Shown: positions 8,059-16,870, counted from the first letter of the stretch. The stretch: 64,000 bases of DNA from Acetobacterium sp. (GCF_030652775.1 NZ_JAUSPS010000075.1:1-64000); one strand, 5' to 3'. Notes: generated by a model not told the origin, from the letters alone. A program made the numbers and translations.

Positions 8059-9068
8059 ATTTAATTGAAGGACTTCCCCTGGGTTTAGGGGGAGGCTTTT
8101 GGTTTTTACTGATACTTATCGGCGTGTTGCTCGATTGGCTGATCGGGGATCCTCCCTGGCTGCCCCATCCGATCATCGCCATGGGGAAAACCATCGGCTT
8201 TTTAAATAAAAAACTAAATCAGGGCAAGCATCGCAAGGCCAAAGGATTTTTGCTGTTATTTTTAGTTCTGGGTCTGACCGGAGCCATTGTCTTTGCTCTG
8301 CAATGGCTGTTGTACAGCATCAACATTTATCTGTACATCATCTTTAACCTTTATCTGATTGTCACCGCCCTGGCAGCAAAAACCCTGGCCATTGAAGTAC
8401 GCAAAGTGATGAGTGCCTTAATGGGTGGCGATATCGAAGTTTCGCGGGTTCAGGTCGGTTATCTGGTTGGCCGGGATACCTCGGAACTCAAAGAAAAAGA
8501 AATTATCCGGGCAACGGTTGAGACCACTGCAGAAAATACCATTGATGGGGTTCTGGCACCGATTTTTTATATGCTGCTGGGCGTACTGATGCCGATGCCC
8601 TGGCTGAATCCGGTGATGCTGGTAATGCTCTACAAGGCGACAAATACCTTGGATTCGATGGTCGGATATGTCCAGGAGCCTTATAAGGACTTTGGCTATG
8701 CTTCGGCAAAATTTGACGATCTGGTCAATTTGATTCCGGCCCGGCTCGGCAGCATCTTTATGCTGGTGGCTGGGATGCTTTTGGGATATACCTTTAATGA
8801 TGGTTGTCGCATTTTTAAGCGGGATCGTCACAATCACAAGAGTCCCAACTCGGCCCATCCAGAATCGGTAGTGGCTGGGTTATTGGGGATACAGCTGGGC
8901 GGAACCAACCAGTATTTTGGTGAAATCCTGGAAAAACCCACCATTGGGGACGCTAAAACCCCGTTGGAAATATTGGATATTCGCGAAACCATTACCATTA
9001 TGTATGGCAGCGAGGTTGCTTTAATGGTTTTTGCGACCTTAATGGCAGTGATTATTTATTCTTTTTAA
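8055..9068 (+). CDS. cbiB: Adenosylcobinamide-phosphate synthase (integral membrane)
   Basis: CbiB attaches (R)-1-aminopropan-2-ol O-2-phosphate, or its precursor, to adenosylcobyric acid at the membrane. The start is TTG at 8055, overlapping the cbiP stop by four bases. The N-terminal segment has a transmembrane helix followed by DWLIGDPPWLPHPIIAMG, the family signature. Further hydrophobic segments follow, and VGRDTSELKEKEIIRATVETTAENTIDGVLAP is the conserved cytosolic loop (residues ~138-170; quoted in parts: VGRDTSEL, ETTAENTIDG). SAHPESVVAGLLGIQLGG is near the C-terminus. The 337-residue length is normal. Confidence 0.93.
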   Translation: MNLIEGLPLGLGGGFWFLLILIGVLLDWLIGDPPWLPHPIIAMGKTIGFLNKKLNQGKHRKAKGFLLLFLVLGLTGAIVFALQWLLYSINIYLYIIFNLYLIVTALAAKTLAIEVRKVMSALMGGDIEVSRVQVGYLVGRDTSELKEKEIIRATVETTAENTIDGVLAPIFYMLLGVLMPMPWLNPVMLVMLYKATNTLDSMVGYVQEPYKDFGYASAKFDDLVNLIPARLGSIFMLVAGMLLGYTFNDGCRIFKRDRHNHKSPNSAHPESVVAGLLGIQLGGTNQYFGEILEKPTIGDAKTPLEILDIRETITIMYGSEVALMVFATLMAVIIYSF

Positions 9069-9129
9069 AAAAATGGGAAATCATTGAGTTTAAATCATTG
9101 AGTTTAAATAAAATAATTGGAGTGTCAAC

Positions 9130-10176
9130 ATGAATAAACATGGCGGATATCAGGGCGAAAACAAAGAAATGCTGGATTTCAGCGTCAACATTAATCCCTT
9201 AGGAATACCCGCGGGAATCCGGAAAAAGCTGATCACCGGCATTGATGAATTGGTGAAATATCCGGAGATCACTGGCGTTTCAGCGATTGGGAAAATTGCC
9301 AATGATCTGGCGGTGCGGCCGGAAAATATCATTCTTGGTAATGGTGCCATTGAGCTGATCTATCTTTTTGCCCGCAGCATGGGGCCGGGGAAGGCAATGA
9401 TTATTCAGCCGACCTTTAATGAATATGAACGGGCATTGAAGCTATACGGCTGGGATGTAGTCCATCATGTATTAACAGCGGCAGATGATTTTACCATTAA
9501 CCCGGAGGCATTAGCGGCGGCCATCAAAAATGAAAAGCCTCAGGCGGTATTTTTATGCAACCCCAATAACCCCACCGGTCGGGTTTATTCCAAGGGTTTT
9601 ATCAGAGAAATGTTAGAGCATTCGGCTCCGGAAATCAACTGGTTTCTGGATGAATCCTTCATGGATTTTTCTGACGAAAGCGGTAGTCTATCGTTGGTTA
9701 AAGAAGCAAGACAAGCGGTCTTTATTTTGAAATCCCTGACGAAGTTCTATGCCCTACCGGGTCTGCGAATTGGCTACGGGGTCGGGGCTGTTCCAATTGT
9801 CAAAAAAATGGAAAACTTTAAAGAGCCCTGGACTATTAATACCCTGGGGCTGATTGCGGCTACGGGTGTATATGATGAAAAAGATTATGCTAGACAGACT
9901 AAAACCTATATTCAGAGCGAACGGCAGCGGGTTTTTAAAGTGCTAAGTGAAATTGAAAGCCTGAAGGTTTATCCAAGTGGCACCGATTTTCATCTCTGCC
10001 AGCTATTAACGGGAACCGTAGCAGAGCTGCAAAGGGGCTTAGAAAAAGATGGCATGTCCATTAGAACCTGCGAAGATTTTATCGGTCTGGATGATTCGTA
10101 TTTCAGGATTGCCATTAAAAAAGAAGCCGATAATACCAAGCTTTTGACTTTTCTTAAAAACTGGAGGAATGAGTAA
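9130..10176 (+). CDS. cobD: L-threonine-O-3-phosphate decarboxylase (CobD-type PLP enzyme)
   Basis: This fold-type I PLP enzyme makes (R)-1-aminopropan-2-ol phosphate for the nucleotide loop. It begins with HGGYQ and DFSVNINPLG, the CobD N-terminal pattern. NPNNPTGRVYS near 138 and FILKSLTKFYALPGLRIGYG near 198-217 carry the cofactor-binding residues and the Schiff-base lysine. Close relatives include histidinol-phosphate aminotransferase, but its place between cbiB and cobU and the N-terminus support CobD. The stop overlaps the cobU start (TAATG). Just upstream (9069-9129) a short direct repeat, ATCATTGAGTTTAAA, occurs twice. Confidence 0.9.
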   Translation: MNKHGGYQGENKEMLDFSVNINPLGIPAGIRKKLITGIDELVKYPEITGVSAIGKIANDLAVRPENIILGNGAIELIYLFARSMGPGKAMIIQPTFNEYERALKLYGWDVVHHVLTAADDFTINPEALAAAIKNEKPQAVFLCNPNNPTGRVYSKGFIREMLEHSAPEINWFLDESFMDFSDESGSLSLVKEARQAVFILKSLTKFYALPGLRIGYGVGAVPIVKKMENFKEPWTINTLGLIAATGVYDEKDYARQTKTYIQSERQRVFKVLSEIESLKVYPSGTDFHLCQLLTGTVAELQRGLEKDGMSIRTCEDFIGLDDSYFRIAIKKEADNTKLLTFLKNWRNE

Positions 10177-10730
10177 TGGGACAGTTAATATTTGTCACCG
10201 GCGGTGCCCGCAGCGGCAAGAGTACCTATGCCGAAAATTTAGCCCGGGAATCGGGCAAGCCAGTCGCTTATATTGCCACAGCGATCGCTTTTGACGATGG
10301 CATGAAGGATCGTATCGCCAAACATCAGGCGCAGCGGCCGGATCATTGGGGAACGATTGAACAGTATAAGGATTTTCAGACAATGACAGAAAACCCCATA
10401 TTTCAAAAAGCTGAGATCGTTCTTTTTGATTGTCTGACGGTGATGACTACCAATAATATGCTGGATTTTCCGGTCGATTATGACAGCTGCGATATGGAAA
10501 AGGTGGGCGAAATCGAAGCGGCCATTAAGATTGAAGTGGAAAAACTGCTGGACGTCTGTCAGGATAAAACCCTGATTGTTGTTTCCAATGAGGTGGGCCT
10601 GGGTCTGGTGCCGGCCTACAAGCTGGGCAGCTACTTCCGGGACATCGCCGGGCGGATGAATCAGCTGGTGGCCGGTCGAGCCGACGAAGCCTATCTATTG
10701 GTGGCGGGTTTACCGATGAAATTAAAATAA
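10176..10730 (+). CDS. cobU: Adenosylcobinamide kinase / guanylyltransferase
   Basis: CobU phosphorylates adenosylcobinamide and transfers GMP to give AdoCbi-GDP. The 184-residue protein has FVTGGARSGKSTYAE (P-loop, residues 6-20), YIATAIAFDDGMKDRIAKH with the conserved His region, LFDCLTVMTTNNM, and VVSNEVGLGLVPAYKLGSYF near 133-152, all characteristic. It starts one base inside the cobD stop, with GGAGG a few bases upstream. It is the last gene of the cobalamin run; cobS and cobT are not in the window. Confidence 0.95.
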   Translation: MGQLIFVTGGARSGKSTYAENLARESGKPVAYIATAIAFDDGMKDRIAKHQAQRPDHWGTIEQYKDFQTMTENPIFQKAEIVLFDCLTVMTTNNMLDFPVDYDSCDMEKVGEIEAAIKIEVEKLLDVCQDKTLIVVSNEVGLGLVPAYKLGSYFRDIAGRMNQLVAGRADEAYLLVAGLPMKLK

Positions 10731-10738
10731 ATGACAGC

Positions 10739-10790
10739 AAAAGCCCATTTTCGGCGGCAATGATAATTGCTGAAGATATGGGCTTTTAGT
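10739..10790 (+). terminator. Probable terminator after cobU
   Basis: AAAAGCCCAT (10739-10748) pairs with ATGGGCTTTT (10778-10787), with an internal smaller stem. The arm ends in TTTT. The position right after the last cobalamin gene fits an intrinsic terminator. Confidence 0.65.
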
Positions 10791-10818
10791 TTGTCGGAAA
10801 TAATAGGGGGAATAGACG

Positions 10819-11511
10819 ATGAATCAAAAAGATATAAAAAATGAGCTGTTGGCTTTGGCCGATGAAAAATATCGAAAGTTTTCTAGTAGTTTGACACCGG
10901 GAACCGATACGATCTTAGGGGTGCGCTTGCCAGCGCTTAGGAAGATCGGTAAACGAATTGCCAAAGCGGACTGGCGGTCCTATCTGGAAACAGCCCGGGA
11001 TGACAGCTTTGAGGAAACGCTGCTACAGGGAATGGTGATTGGTTATGCAGAAGTGGAACTAGCCGAACGACTGGCGCTGATCAAAGCCTATCTCCCCAAG
11101 ATTGACAATTGGTCAATCTGCGACAGTTTTTGTACCGGACTGAAATTCACCAAACAACATAAAGAGGAGGTATGGCTGTTTTTACAGCCATACCTCCAAT
11201 CCAATGAAGTTTACGAGATTCGTTTTGGGGTGGTGATGTTTATTACCTATTATGTGGAAGACCGTTATCTGGAGCCGATGTTTCGGAATTTTAATGCCAT
11301 TGACTGTGACAACTATTATGTGAAAATGGCCGTTGCCTGGGCGATTACCAGCTGCTTCACGGCTTTTCCGGTAATGACGATGATTTACCTTAAAGCCAAT
11401 GATCTGGACGATTTTACCTACAATAAAGCCTTGCAGAAAATCACCGAATCGAGGCAGGTAAATCCAGAGATGAAGGTGCGGATTCGCTGTATGAAACGAA
11501 AAAAGAAATGA
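10819..11511 (+). CDS. AlkD-like DNA alkylation repair protein
   Basis: The 230-residue protein matches the HEAT-like-repeat DNA glycosylase family (DNA_alkylation). It has GVRLPALRKIGKRIAK near 35-50, ETLLQGMVIGYA, IDNWSICDSFCTGLK near 95-110, and YEIRFGVVMFITYYV near 134-148. The D-N-W and R-F-G motifs mark the DNA-binding concave face. Such enzymes excise bulky or positively charged alkylated bases. An AGGGGGAA ribosome binding site precedes the ATG. It follows the cobalamin run but has its own leader after the terminator, and begins the accessory region. The true substrate cannot be told from sequence. Confidence 0.82.
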   Translation: MNQKDIKNELLALADEKYRKFSSSLTPGTDTILGVRLPALRKIGKRIAKADWRSYLETARDDSFEETLLQGMVIGYAEVELAERLALIKAYLPKIDNWSICDSFCTGLKFTKQHKEEVWLFLQPYLQSNEVYEIRFGVVMFITYYVEDRYLEPMFRNFNAIDCDNYYVKMAVAWAITSCFTAFPVMTMIYLKANDLDDFTYNKALQKITESRQVNPEMKVRIRCMKRKKK

Positions 11512-11736
11512 TATTGAAGAGGGAATTCACAGTGTGCAGAGACTGCGCTACATCGTTGTATAAAATGTATGGAACACCCCATTTATTGTTGTATATTTTG
11601 TAAATCAAATGAGGCAAGGGAAATTCAGCATGGTGTTCTTGTCGCCTATAAACAGGATTTTTCGAAGCATGCACCACATATAGATCGTCCCCCGGATCCG
11701 GATGTTATGGAACAGTATTCCTGTGTTCAAAGGCCG

Positions 11737-12072
11737 GTGTCACCAGTCCTTCAGGGGAAGCTGACCGCGGAACCCGCCAGGGCGATCAAACCCGATTAAA
11801 GGACTTATGCAATGCGGCATTAACCGATTTAATGGGCTATGATTAGCAAAAAAAATTACTGTCACGAGCTGTTTATTCATCTTTAAAATGACGGTAATGT
11901 GACAAAGACTGCCCAGTATTTTCGAATTCATCGCAATTCCATGAAATATCGCATCAAAAAAATCGAAAAAATTATGGTAGTATCGCTAGCAGATAGTGAA
12001 ATAAAATTTTCATTGATGATGTTGTTCAAACTTCCAACTTATTTGGGCGATGAAAATTTACTGAAGGCTTAA
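11737..12072 (+). pseudogene. Decayed PucR/CdaR-type regulator, C-terminal fragment
   Basis: The intact-looking tail reads NDGNVTKTAQYFRIHRNSM then KYRIKKIEKI in the frame ending at TAA 12070-12072. This is the C-terminal helix-turn-helix of PucR/CdaR/sugar-diacid regulators. It is cut by a TAA at 11884-11886. Upstream, ALTDLMGYD (ends ~11841) and VSPVLQGKLTAEPARA (from ~11737) look like preceding pieces of the same family but sit in other frames or are broken by stops. At least one frameshift in the A-run near 11850 and two stops are needed to explain it, so it is non-functional. An ORF of 76 codons from 11569 covers the most upstream part, but I see no independent gene in it. Confidence 0.6.
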
Positions 12073-12196
12073 GCAGAATGTGAACAATTGATATTTATTA
12101 GACGCAGTCCGGTAAATTGATTTATACCTGTTGTTTACTGGGCTTAGAGTGTTCGTATGGTTGAGTGCAGAGTGGTTCTTTTGATTAACGATTTTT

Positions 12197-12228
12197 AAAC
12201 GTCTGACTTGTTAGTTGGACGTTTTTTT
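12197..12228 (+). terminator. Strong intrinsic terminator
   Basis: AAACGTCTGACT (12197-12208) and AGTTGGACGTTT (12213-12224) form a 12-bp stem with two wobble pairs and a TGTT loop, followed by TTTT (T-run 12222-12228). It presumably ended the decayed upstream gene. Confidence 0.85.
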
Positions 12229-12301
12229 CTATCTTTTATTTCCTTTTAGTGATACAATAAAGCCATTCGAAGCGACTCTAGAAACAGTGAGGAGATGTAT
12301 T

Positions 12302-12585
12302 ATGAAATCAAACTATGCGTTTTTTTACGACTTTATCCTAGAACTGACGATGATAGCAGCTTCACCGAAGATTACCTTCATAACGTGAGTAATTCTTGCA
12401 TCATCAAACTGGGGCTCTTTGGCGAAACGGTGGTCAACCAGATGATGGACTTTGATTTTTTTCAAATAAGTTAAATAACGAAGTTGAGGTAACCAATACG
12501 ATGCGATAAGATTTTTCTACGAAATATGGTTAAAGGATCTGTAAACGTTCGAAACACGGGAAAAATCAACCGCATTGCATCCTAG
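12302..12585 (+). pseudogene. Decayed N-terminus of a type I restriction HsdR-like / helicase protein
   Basis: An ATG at 12302 with GAGGAG upstream gives MKSNYAFFYDF, but the frame closes early. One base over, the reading TEDYLHNVSNSCIIKLGLFG then ETVVNQMMDFD (about 12365-12460) follows. It resembles the conserved N-terminus of HsdR-type restriction subunits (…AEDYL.. D.N.CLIKLG.FGE..V). Further on, RNTGKINRIAS (~12550-12582) resembles the RKTGNKA.H motif of the same domain. Frameshifts and stops show it is broken and the rest of the gene is missing. The family call is by pattern memory and should be checked. Confidence 0.5.
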
Positions 12586-13033
12586 TATATTGATATAAAA
12601 ATGCTTCTGCTGATCTGTTTCAAAACAATATCTGACAGGTTTTAGCGTTTAAGGCAATAATACGCAGGACTTTAAGTTATTTATCAGTAATGAAACAGGT
12701 AACTTATATCTGTGAAAGGCAAGGAGGTGTGTAAAAAAGGGAATTGTCGAGTAGATCCAGAAAATGGAAGAAAGGTGTGCTTCAGGGGAGTGGTTGTTAA
12801 ATATTACATGTCGAATATTTGGGGAATATTTAACTAGATAACAGGAAAATATGGTCGAACTTTCTAGTTGCGAAGATAAGTCGGCGTTCTTTAAAATGTT
12901 ATACTCGACAAAGTTATCCACTTCTATAAAAACCTTAAGAGCGGTTCTTTTCGCTGACTAAGTGGAGAGAAGTCTAGGTTACGTTTAATGGGCAGACTCT
13001 TGTTTACATAAAATAGATTAACTAAGGAGGATA
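12586..13033. other. 450-bp non-coding stretch before the helicase operon
   Basis: I see no supported gene. A 90-codon minus-strand reading (12649-12921) has no recognisable family or ribosome binding site. The 3' end holds an AT-rich segment with TAAAAT (13008-13013), a possible -10, and AAGGAGG (13024-13030), the ribosome binding site of the next gene. The sequence is probably eroded DNA left from earlier genes. Confidence 0.5.
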
Positions 13034-14452
13034 ATGATGTTTGGAATTAAACTAACAGGAAAACAGGAAGAGGTCATGGCTCTTCCCGCCAGTGGACATA
13101 TCGTTGTTTTAGGAACTGCCGGTAGCGGAAAAACTACCATTGCGCTGCTGCGTGCTCACCACCTTGCGAGTATACCGAACGGCGGCAAAGTGCTACTTGT
13201 CACATTTAATGGTGCGTTGGTAGAATATATGCGTAGGATCAGTAGATTACAATTGAAAAATCTTGTGGTTGAAAGTTACCACAAATTCGCACGTGGCTAT
13301 TTGAAATGCCGTGGAAAGATGCCGGACTGGAATGGAATCCTTGGTCCCGACGAAAAAGCTCACTACATAGAGCAAGCTGTGGCAGCCTTAAAAATACAAT
13401 ACCCAGCCGAATCAACTTTCAGACGTCCCAAGGAGTTCTTTGTCGATGAGATTACCTTTATACAAAAATTCGGGTTTGCTAGCCTTACCGAATACACTGA
13501 AGCTGAGCGTATTGGTCGCGCCTCCGCTAATATTAAGCGTGAAAACCGTAAATGGATTTTTGCAGTATACGAAAAATACATGGAACTGCGCAAAGCCGTT
13601 GGACGGAAATATGACTGGGATGACTTGGCATTATATGTTTTCAATGAGTTGCAAGATGATGATGGCGAACGTAGATACACCCATATCATTATTGACGAGG
13701 GGCAAGACTTCTCGCCGATGATGATCAAGTCATTGGTTGAGGCCGTAGCCGACGGTGGCTCGTTTACGTTCTTTGGCGATGTAGCACAGCAGATTTATGG
13801 TAGCCGTTTGTCTTGGCGTGATTCAGGTGTGGATGCAAACAAGATATGGCGGTTTAATATGAATTATCGTAATCCTACGTCCGTCACATCGTTTGCTAAA
13901 GCTATAACCGAAAGTGAATACTGGCGGCAAGATGGAGATATGGTCGAATCAACTGCTCAGATTGCTGAAGGACCAAAGCCTATACTGGTGAAGTTCTCAA
14001 GCAAGCAGTGTGAAATGGCTTGGATCGTTGAACGGGCAATAGCTACAGGGAAGACATCATCTACTGTAATTGTCTGCAGAAATAGGGCTGACATTCATGC
14101 TTTGTTACCTGCTCTAAAAAATAAGGGTTGTGATGCAATTGAGATTAATAGTAAAACTCCTGGTTTTTCCCATTTGAAGGAGGTATACCTCACAACCTAT
14201 CATGCCGCAAAGGGACTTGAATTCGACAATGTATTTATTCCATATCTGGCGGAGGATAAACTTCCTGACCCAGATACAGTATCAAGTGCAGTTTCAGAAG
14301 AGGATGTATATGCCGACGAGATAAAACTTCTTTATGTTGCCGCGACCCGTTCAAAGTATGGGCTTTATATGACTTACAGCCAAACATTGTCGCCATTGTT
14401 CCCAGAGGATTCAGATAGCTATGATTTCTATTATGAGGAGGATGTGGTATGA
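13034..14452 (+). CDS. Short UvrD/Rep-like SF1 DNA helicase, first gene of the ADP-ribosylation operon
   Basis: This 472-residue protein is a compact superfamily 1 helicase. GTAGSGKTT (27-35) is Walker A, LLVTFNGALVEYM is motif Ia, IIIDEGQDFSPMM (218-230) is Walker B, FFGDVAQQIYG is motif III, NYRNPTSV is motif IV, TTYHAAKGLEFDNVFIPYL is motif V, and LLYVAATRSKYGLYM is motif VI. All motifs look intact. It is shorter than UvrD/PcrA (~720) because the 1B/2B insertions are reduced. AAGGAGG precedes a double ATG (13034/13037). The stop overlaps the next gene by four bases (ATGA), so the two are translationally coupled. By context it likely serves a defence or DNA-repair role linked to DNA ADP-ribosylation. 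Confidence 0.88.
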   Translation: MMFGIKLTGKQEEVMALPASGHIVVLGTAGSGKTTIALLRAHHLASIPNGGKVLLVTFNGALVEYMRRISRLQLKNLVVESYHKFARGYLKCRGKMPDWNGILGPDEKAHYIEQAVAALKIQYPAESTFRRPKEFFVDEITFIQKFGFASLTEYTEAERIGRASANIKRENRKWIFAVYEKYMELRKAVGRKYDWDDLALYVFNELQDDDGERRYTHIIIDEGQDFSPMMIKSLVEAVADGGSFTFFGDVAQQIYGSRLSWRDSGVDANKIWRFNMNYRNPTSVTSFAKAITESEYWRQDGDMVESTAQIAEGPKPILVKFSSKQCEMAWIVERAIATGKTSSTVIVCRNRADIHALLPALKNKGCDAIEINSKTPGFSHLKEVYLTTYHAAKGLEFDNVFIPYLAEDKLPDPDTVSSAVSEEDVYADEIKLLYVAATRSKYGLYMTYSQTLSPLFPEDSDSYDFYYEEDVV

Positions 14453-15117
14453 ATGCTTATGACGTCTTGTCGGCTCGCGGCGTTACGCGCTTTTGCCACT
14501 TTACGAAGTTTCAGAGCCTAACGCACATCATTACTTCGATAGATGGCGTTATGGCGAGCAGTTCAATACGCCAAGATACAAAAAACGTAACTGACACGGC
14601 TCGGTATGATGGAGAATTGGATTATGTGTGCTGCTCTGTGCAATATCCGAACTCATGGTTCTTAAAAAAGGCTATACAGAATAATCACGACAAGATTTTT
14701 AAAGATTGGGTAGTTCTGTATGTTGAATTAAACATACTAAATTATAAAGAGGCAAAATTTTGCCCCTGCAATGCTAGCAAATCATATGGCGCTTATATAA
14801 ATAATGACATTGATAATATAGAATCTATCTTCGCAACTTCTGTTTCCACTTTTGATTATCCAAGGTCGCCGAAGATGCTCTCTTGTTGCCCAACAGACGG
14901 GCAAGCGGAAATATTGATAAAGGATAACATTCCCCGAGATTTTATCAACGGTATTGCTATTGGAAACGAGGAGGTAGCAAAACGTGTTTATGCGATGCTC
15001 AAAATTTCCAGTATGGAGCGTATACCACTTTACATCGCACCAGATGTGTTATCTCCGAATTGGAGCAAAATGATTAAGAATGATCGTCGTCCAGAGGAGA
15101 CCCTGTGCGACTGGTAA
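14449..15117 (+). CDS. DarT-like (DUF4433-type) ADP-ribosyltransferase, probable toxin
   Basis: The 222-residue protein resembles DarT, which uses NAD+ to ADP-ribosylate thymidine in single-stranded DNA. Seen: RFCHFTKFQSLTHII at the N-terminus with His17 in the NAD-binding position. ARYDGELDYVCCSVQYPNSW (51-70) has Arg52 and the pattern that precedes the DNA-facing strand. GQAEILIKDNIPRDFI (151-166) has Glu154 where DarT has its catalytic glutamate. The H-R-E set is therefore present, suggesting an active enzyme. The usual PRSPM loop is not standard, so it is a divergent member. It starts inside the helicase stop and is followed 15 bp later by an ADP-ribosylglycohydrolase gene. Codon use looks AT-rich and unlike the housekeeping genes. 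The family call is by motif only. Confidence 0.72.
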   Translation: MNAYDVLSARGVTRFCHFTKFQSLTHIITSIDGVMASSSIRQDTKNVTDTARYDGELDYVCCSVQYPNSWFLKKAIQNNHDKIFKDWVVLYVELNILNYKEAKFCPCNASKSYGAYINNDIDNIESIFATSVSTFDYPRSPKMLSCCPTDGQAEILIKDNIPRDFINGIAIGNEEVAKRVYAMLKISSMERIPLYIAPDVLSPNWSKMIKNDRRPEETLCDW

Positions 15118-15132
15118 GAGGAGGACTTAGCT

Positions 15133-16788
15133 ATGACTACGGTGATACCAACCGAAATAGAAAAATGTAAAGGAGCAATGTTGGCCACTGCCATTGGTGA
15201 TGCTTTGGGCTGGCCCAATGAGCCACGCTCGAAGAACAGGTCGAAAAAACCAAAGATCGTTGATCATTTTGTTGAGTGGACACGTAGTTCAAACTATCCG
15301 CGATGGCATGATGAGAAGATTCTACCAGGCGAGTACAGCGATGATACACAGATGACGCTGTCTGTAGCACGAAGCATTATCGCAGGCGACTGGGAGAAGT
15401 TTCTAGCCGAAAAAGAACTACCCTTTTGGTTAAATTACGAGCGTGGTGGTGGTGGTGCTTTACGGAAGGCTGCCAAGTCTTGTAAAGAGGGAGTATTGTT
15501 GTGGCAAACCAAAAATACACGAGACTACTTTAATGCGGGCGGTAACGGTGCTACAATGCGGATTTTACCACACGTTATTGCGGCAGCGAAAACGATCAAT
15601 ACCACGGCACTAATGACAAACGTCGTTAAGGATACGCTTATAACTCACGGTCACCCGCGTGCATTTCTGGGTGCAACTTGTTATGCTTATGCACTGGATT
15701 ATCTTTTAAGGAAAGAGACGGTATTAGAATATGGAGAACTTGTTACAGCAGTAATTGATGGACAGAATGACTGGGGCGCGAACCTTAATACTGATGTTTT
15801 AGGAGAGTGGCTTAGCATTGCTCAAAAACACCGTGAATATGACTTTTTAACAGAATGGGAAAAAACATGCGCCCATATGGTGAGACAACTCGAGCTTATA
15901 AGTGTTTCGCTAAAAAAGGGTTTAATTCTTGATGATACAAAAGTATTGTCCGATTTAGAGTGTTTTGGAAAGGCAAATGGTGCCGGGGACGTTGCGGCTT
16001 TAGCTGCAATCTATTTAGCTTCAAAATATGCTAATAACCCATCTCTCGGTATCAAAGTTCCTGCGTTTTCGTTTGGTGCAGATACGGATACTATTGCTTC
16101 TATTACCGGAGGTCTACTAGGGATGCTAAGTGGCACGAATTGGATTCCAGATGAATGGAAGGTAGTACAAGATTATGATTGTCTTGTCCAAATAACAGAA
16201 CTGCTTTTGGCAGACAATAAAAAAGAAGCTACAAAAGAGGAGGTCGCAGAAGCGAAAGCTCAAGACAATCGTTGGAGAGCTACACCCATAGGTAAGGTGC
16301 GATTTGTAGAGTCAAAAAGCGTACCAAACGGCAAGTACGGTATCGTTATAATCGAAAAGTGGCAGACTATGCTTGGGCAGACCATGTACACAAAGGACTT
16401 TAAGCCTAACGATATGCCGCAACAGACTAACCAATCTAGTGTGGGGACTAAGAAAACTCATCAGGCTACTTTATCTGATTCGGAAGACCGGTCGAAACTC
16501 AAAAATGAACAACAAGTAGCTATTCAGCAACAGACAAAAATGCCCGAGCAAGAACCCACGCAAGAAATGTTTACTTCGCAAAAAGCGAAGCGGCAGTTTG
16601 TTTTGGAGAGTGATGACGTTACAGCTCTACTCGGCAATTCCCATTTTAAAAATAGCGTTACTGTCGGGAAAGTAATGAAGATTATTCAAACCCTTATTGA
16701 CAGCGACAAGGAAAGTAGTGACCTTGCAAAACAATATCGGGTTGATATAGAAATGGTTGACATAATAAAAAGTTTTGTAAAAAGTTAA
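15133..16788 (+). CDS. ADP-ribosylglycohydrolase (ARH/DraG family) with C-terminal extension, probable antitoxin
   Basis: Residues ~10-355 form an ADP-ribosylglycohydrolase. GAMLATAIGDALGWP is at 14-28, GEYSDDTQMT at 66-75 with the first Mg ligands, GGNGATMRILPH at 136-147, and FGADTDTIASITGGLLGML at 314-332 with the second metal-site aspartates. The enzyme family removes ADP-ribose from modified targets. Residues ~360-551 are extra: a short basic beta-rich segment (~380-425), a Gln/Lys-rich linker (~428-490), and a small helical end with DLAKQYRVDIEMVDIIKSFV (532-551), which looks helix-turn-helix-like. A GAGGAGG site directly precedes the ATG. The paired transferase gene suggests it reverses DNA ADP-ribosylation, as the macrodomain of DarG does. 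Confidence 0.85.
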   Translation: MTTVIPTEIEKCKGAMLATAIGDALGWPNEPRSKNRSKKPKIVDHFVEWTRSSNYPRWHDEKILPGEYSDDTQMTLSVARSIIAGDWEKFLAEKELPFWLNYERGGGGALRKAAKSCKEGVLLWQTKNTRDYFNAGGNGATMRILPHVIAAAKTINTTALMTNVVKDTLITHGHPRAFLGATCYAYALDYLLRKETVLEYGELVTAVIDGQNDWGANLNTDVLGEWLSIAQKHREYDFLTEWEKTCAHMVRQLELISVSLKKGLILDDTKVLSDLECFGKANGAGDVAALAAIYLASKYANNPSLGIKVPAFSFGADTDTIASITGGLLGMLSGTNWIPDEWKVVQDYDCLVQITELLLADNKKEATKEEVAEAKAQDNRWRATPIGKVRFVESKSVPNGKYGIVIIEKWQTMLGQTMYTKDFKPNDMPQQTNQSSVGTKKTHQATLSDSEDRSKLKNEQQVAIQQQTKMPEQEPTQEMFTSQKAKRQFVLESDDVTALLGNSHFKNSVTVGKVMKIIQTLIDSDKESSDLAKQYRVDIEMVDIIKSFVKS

Positions 16789-16870
16789 ACGTTGGTAATC
16801 GGTGTCACGGAACCATTAAGGGTATCGAAGAGGCACCGGTGCGAGGTACCACTTAACTTTGGTTTCGTTT
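16781..16870 (+). terminator. Nested inverted repeat at the end of the ADP-ribosylation operon
   Basis: AAAGTTAA (16781-16788) pairs with TTAACTTT (16853-16860), and inside it GGTA with TACC and CGGTG with CACCG. The stop codon of the glycohydrolase lies in the left arm. The T-run that follows is interrupted (GGTTTCGTTTT), so this is a possible rather than a clear terminator. Confidence 0.4.

Noticed and set aside
12649-12921. 90-codon minus-strand ORF
   Set aside because: No recognisable domain, low-complexity AT-rich region, no ribosome binding site; probably chance in decayed DNA.
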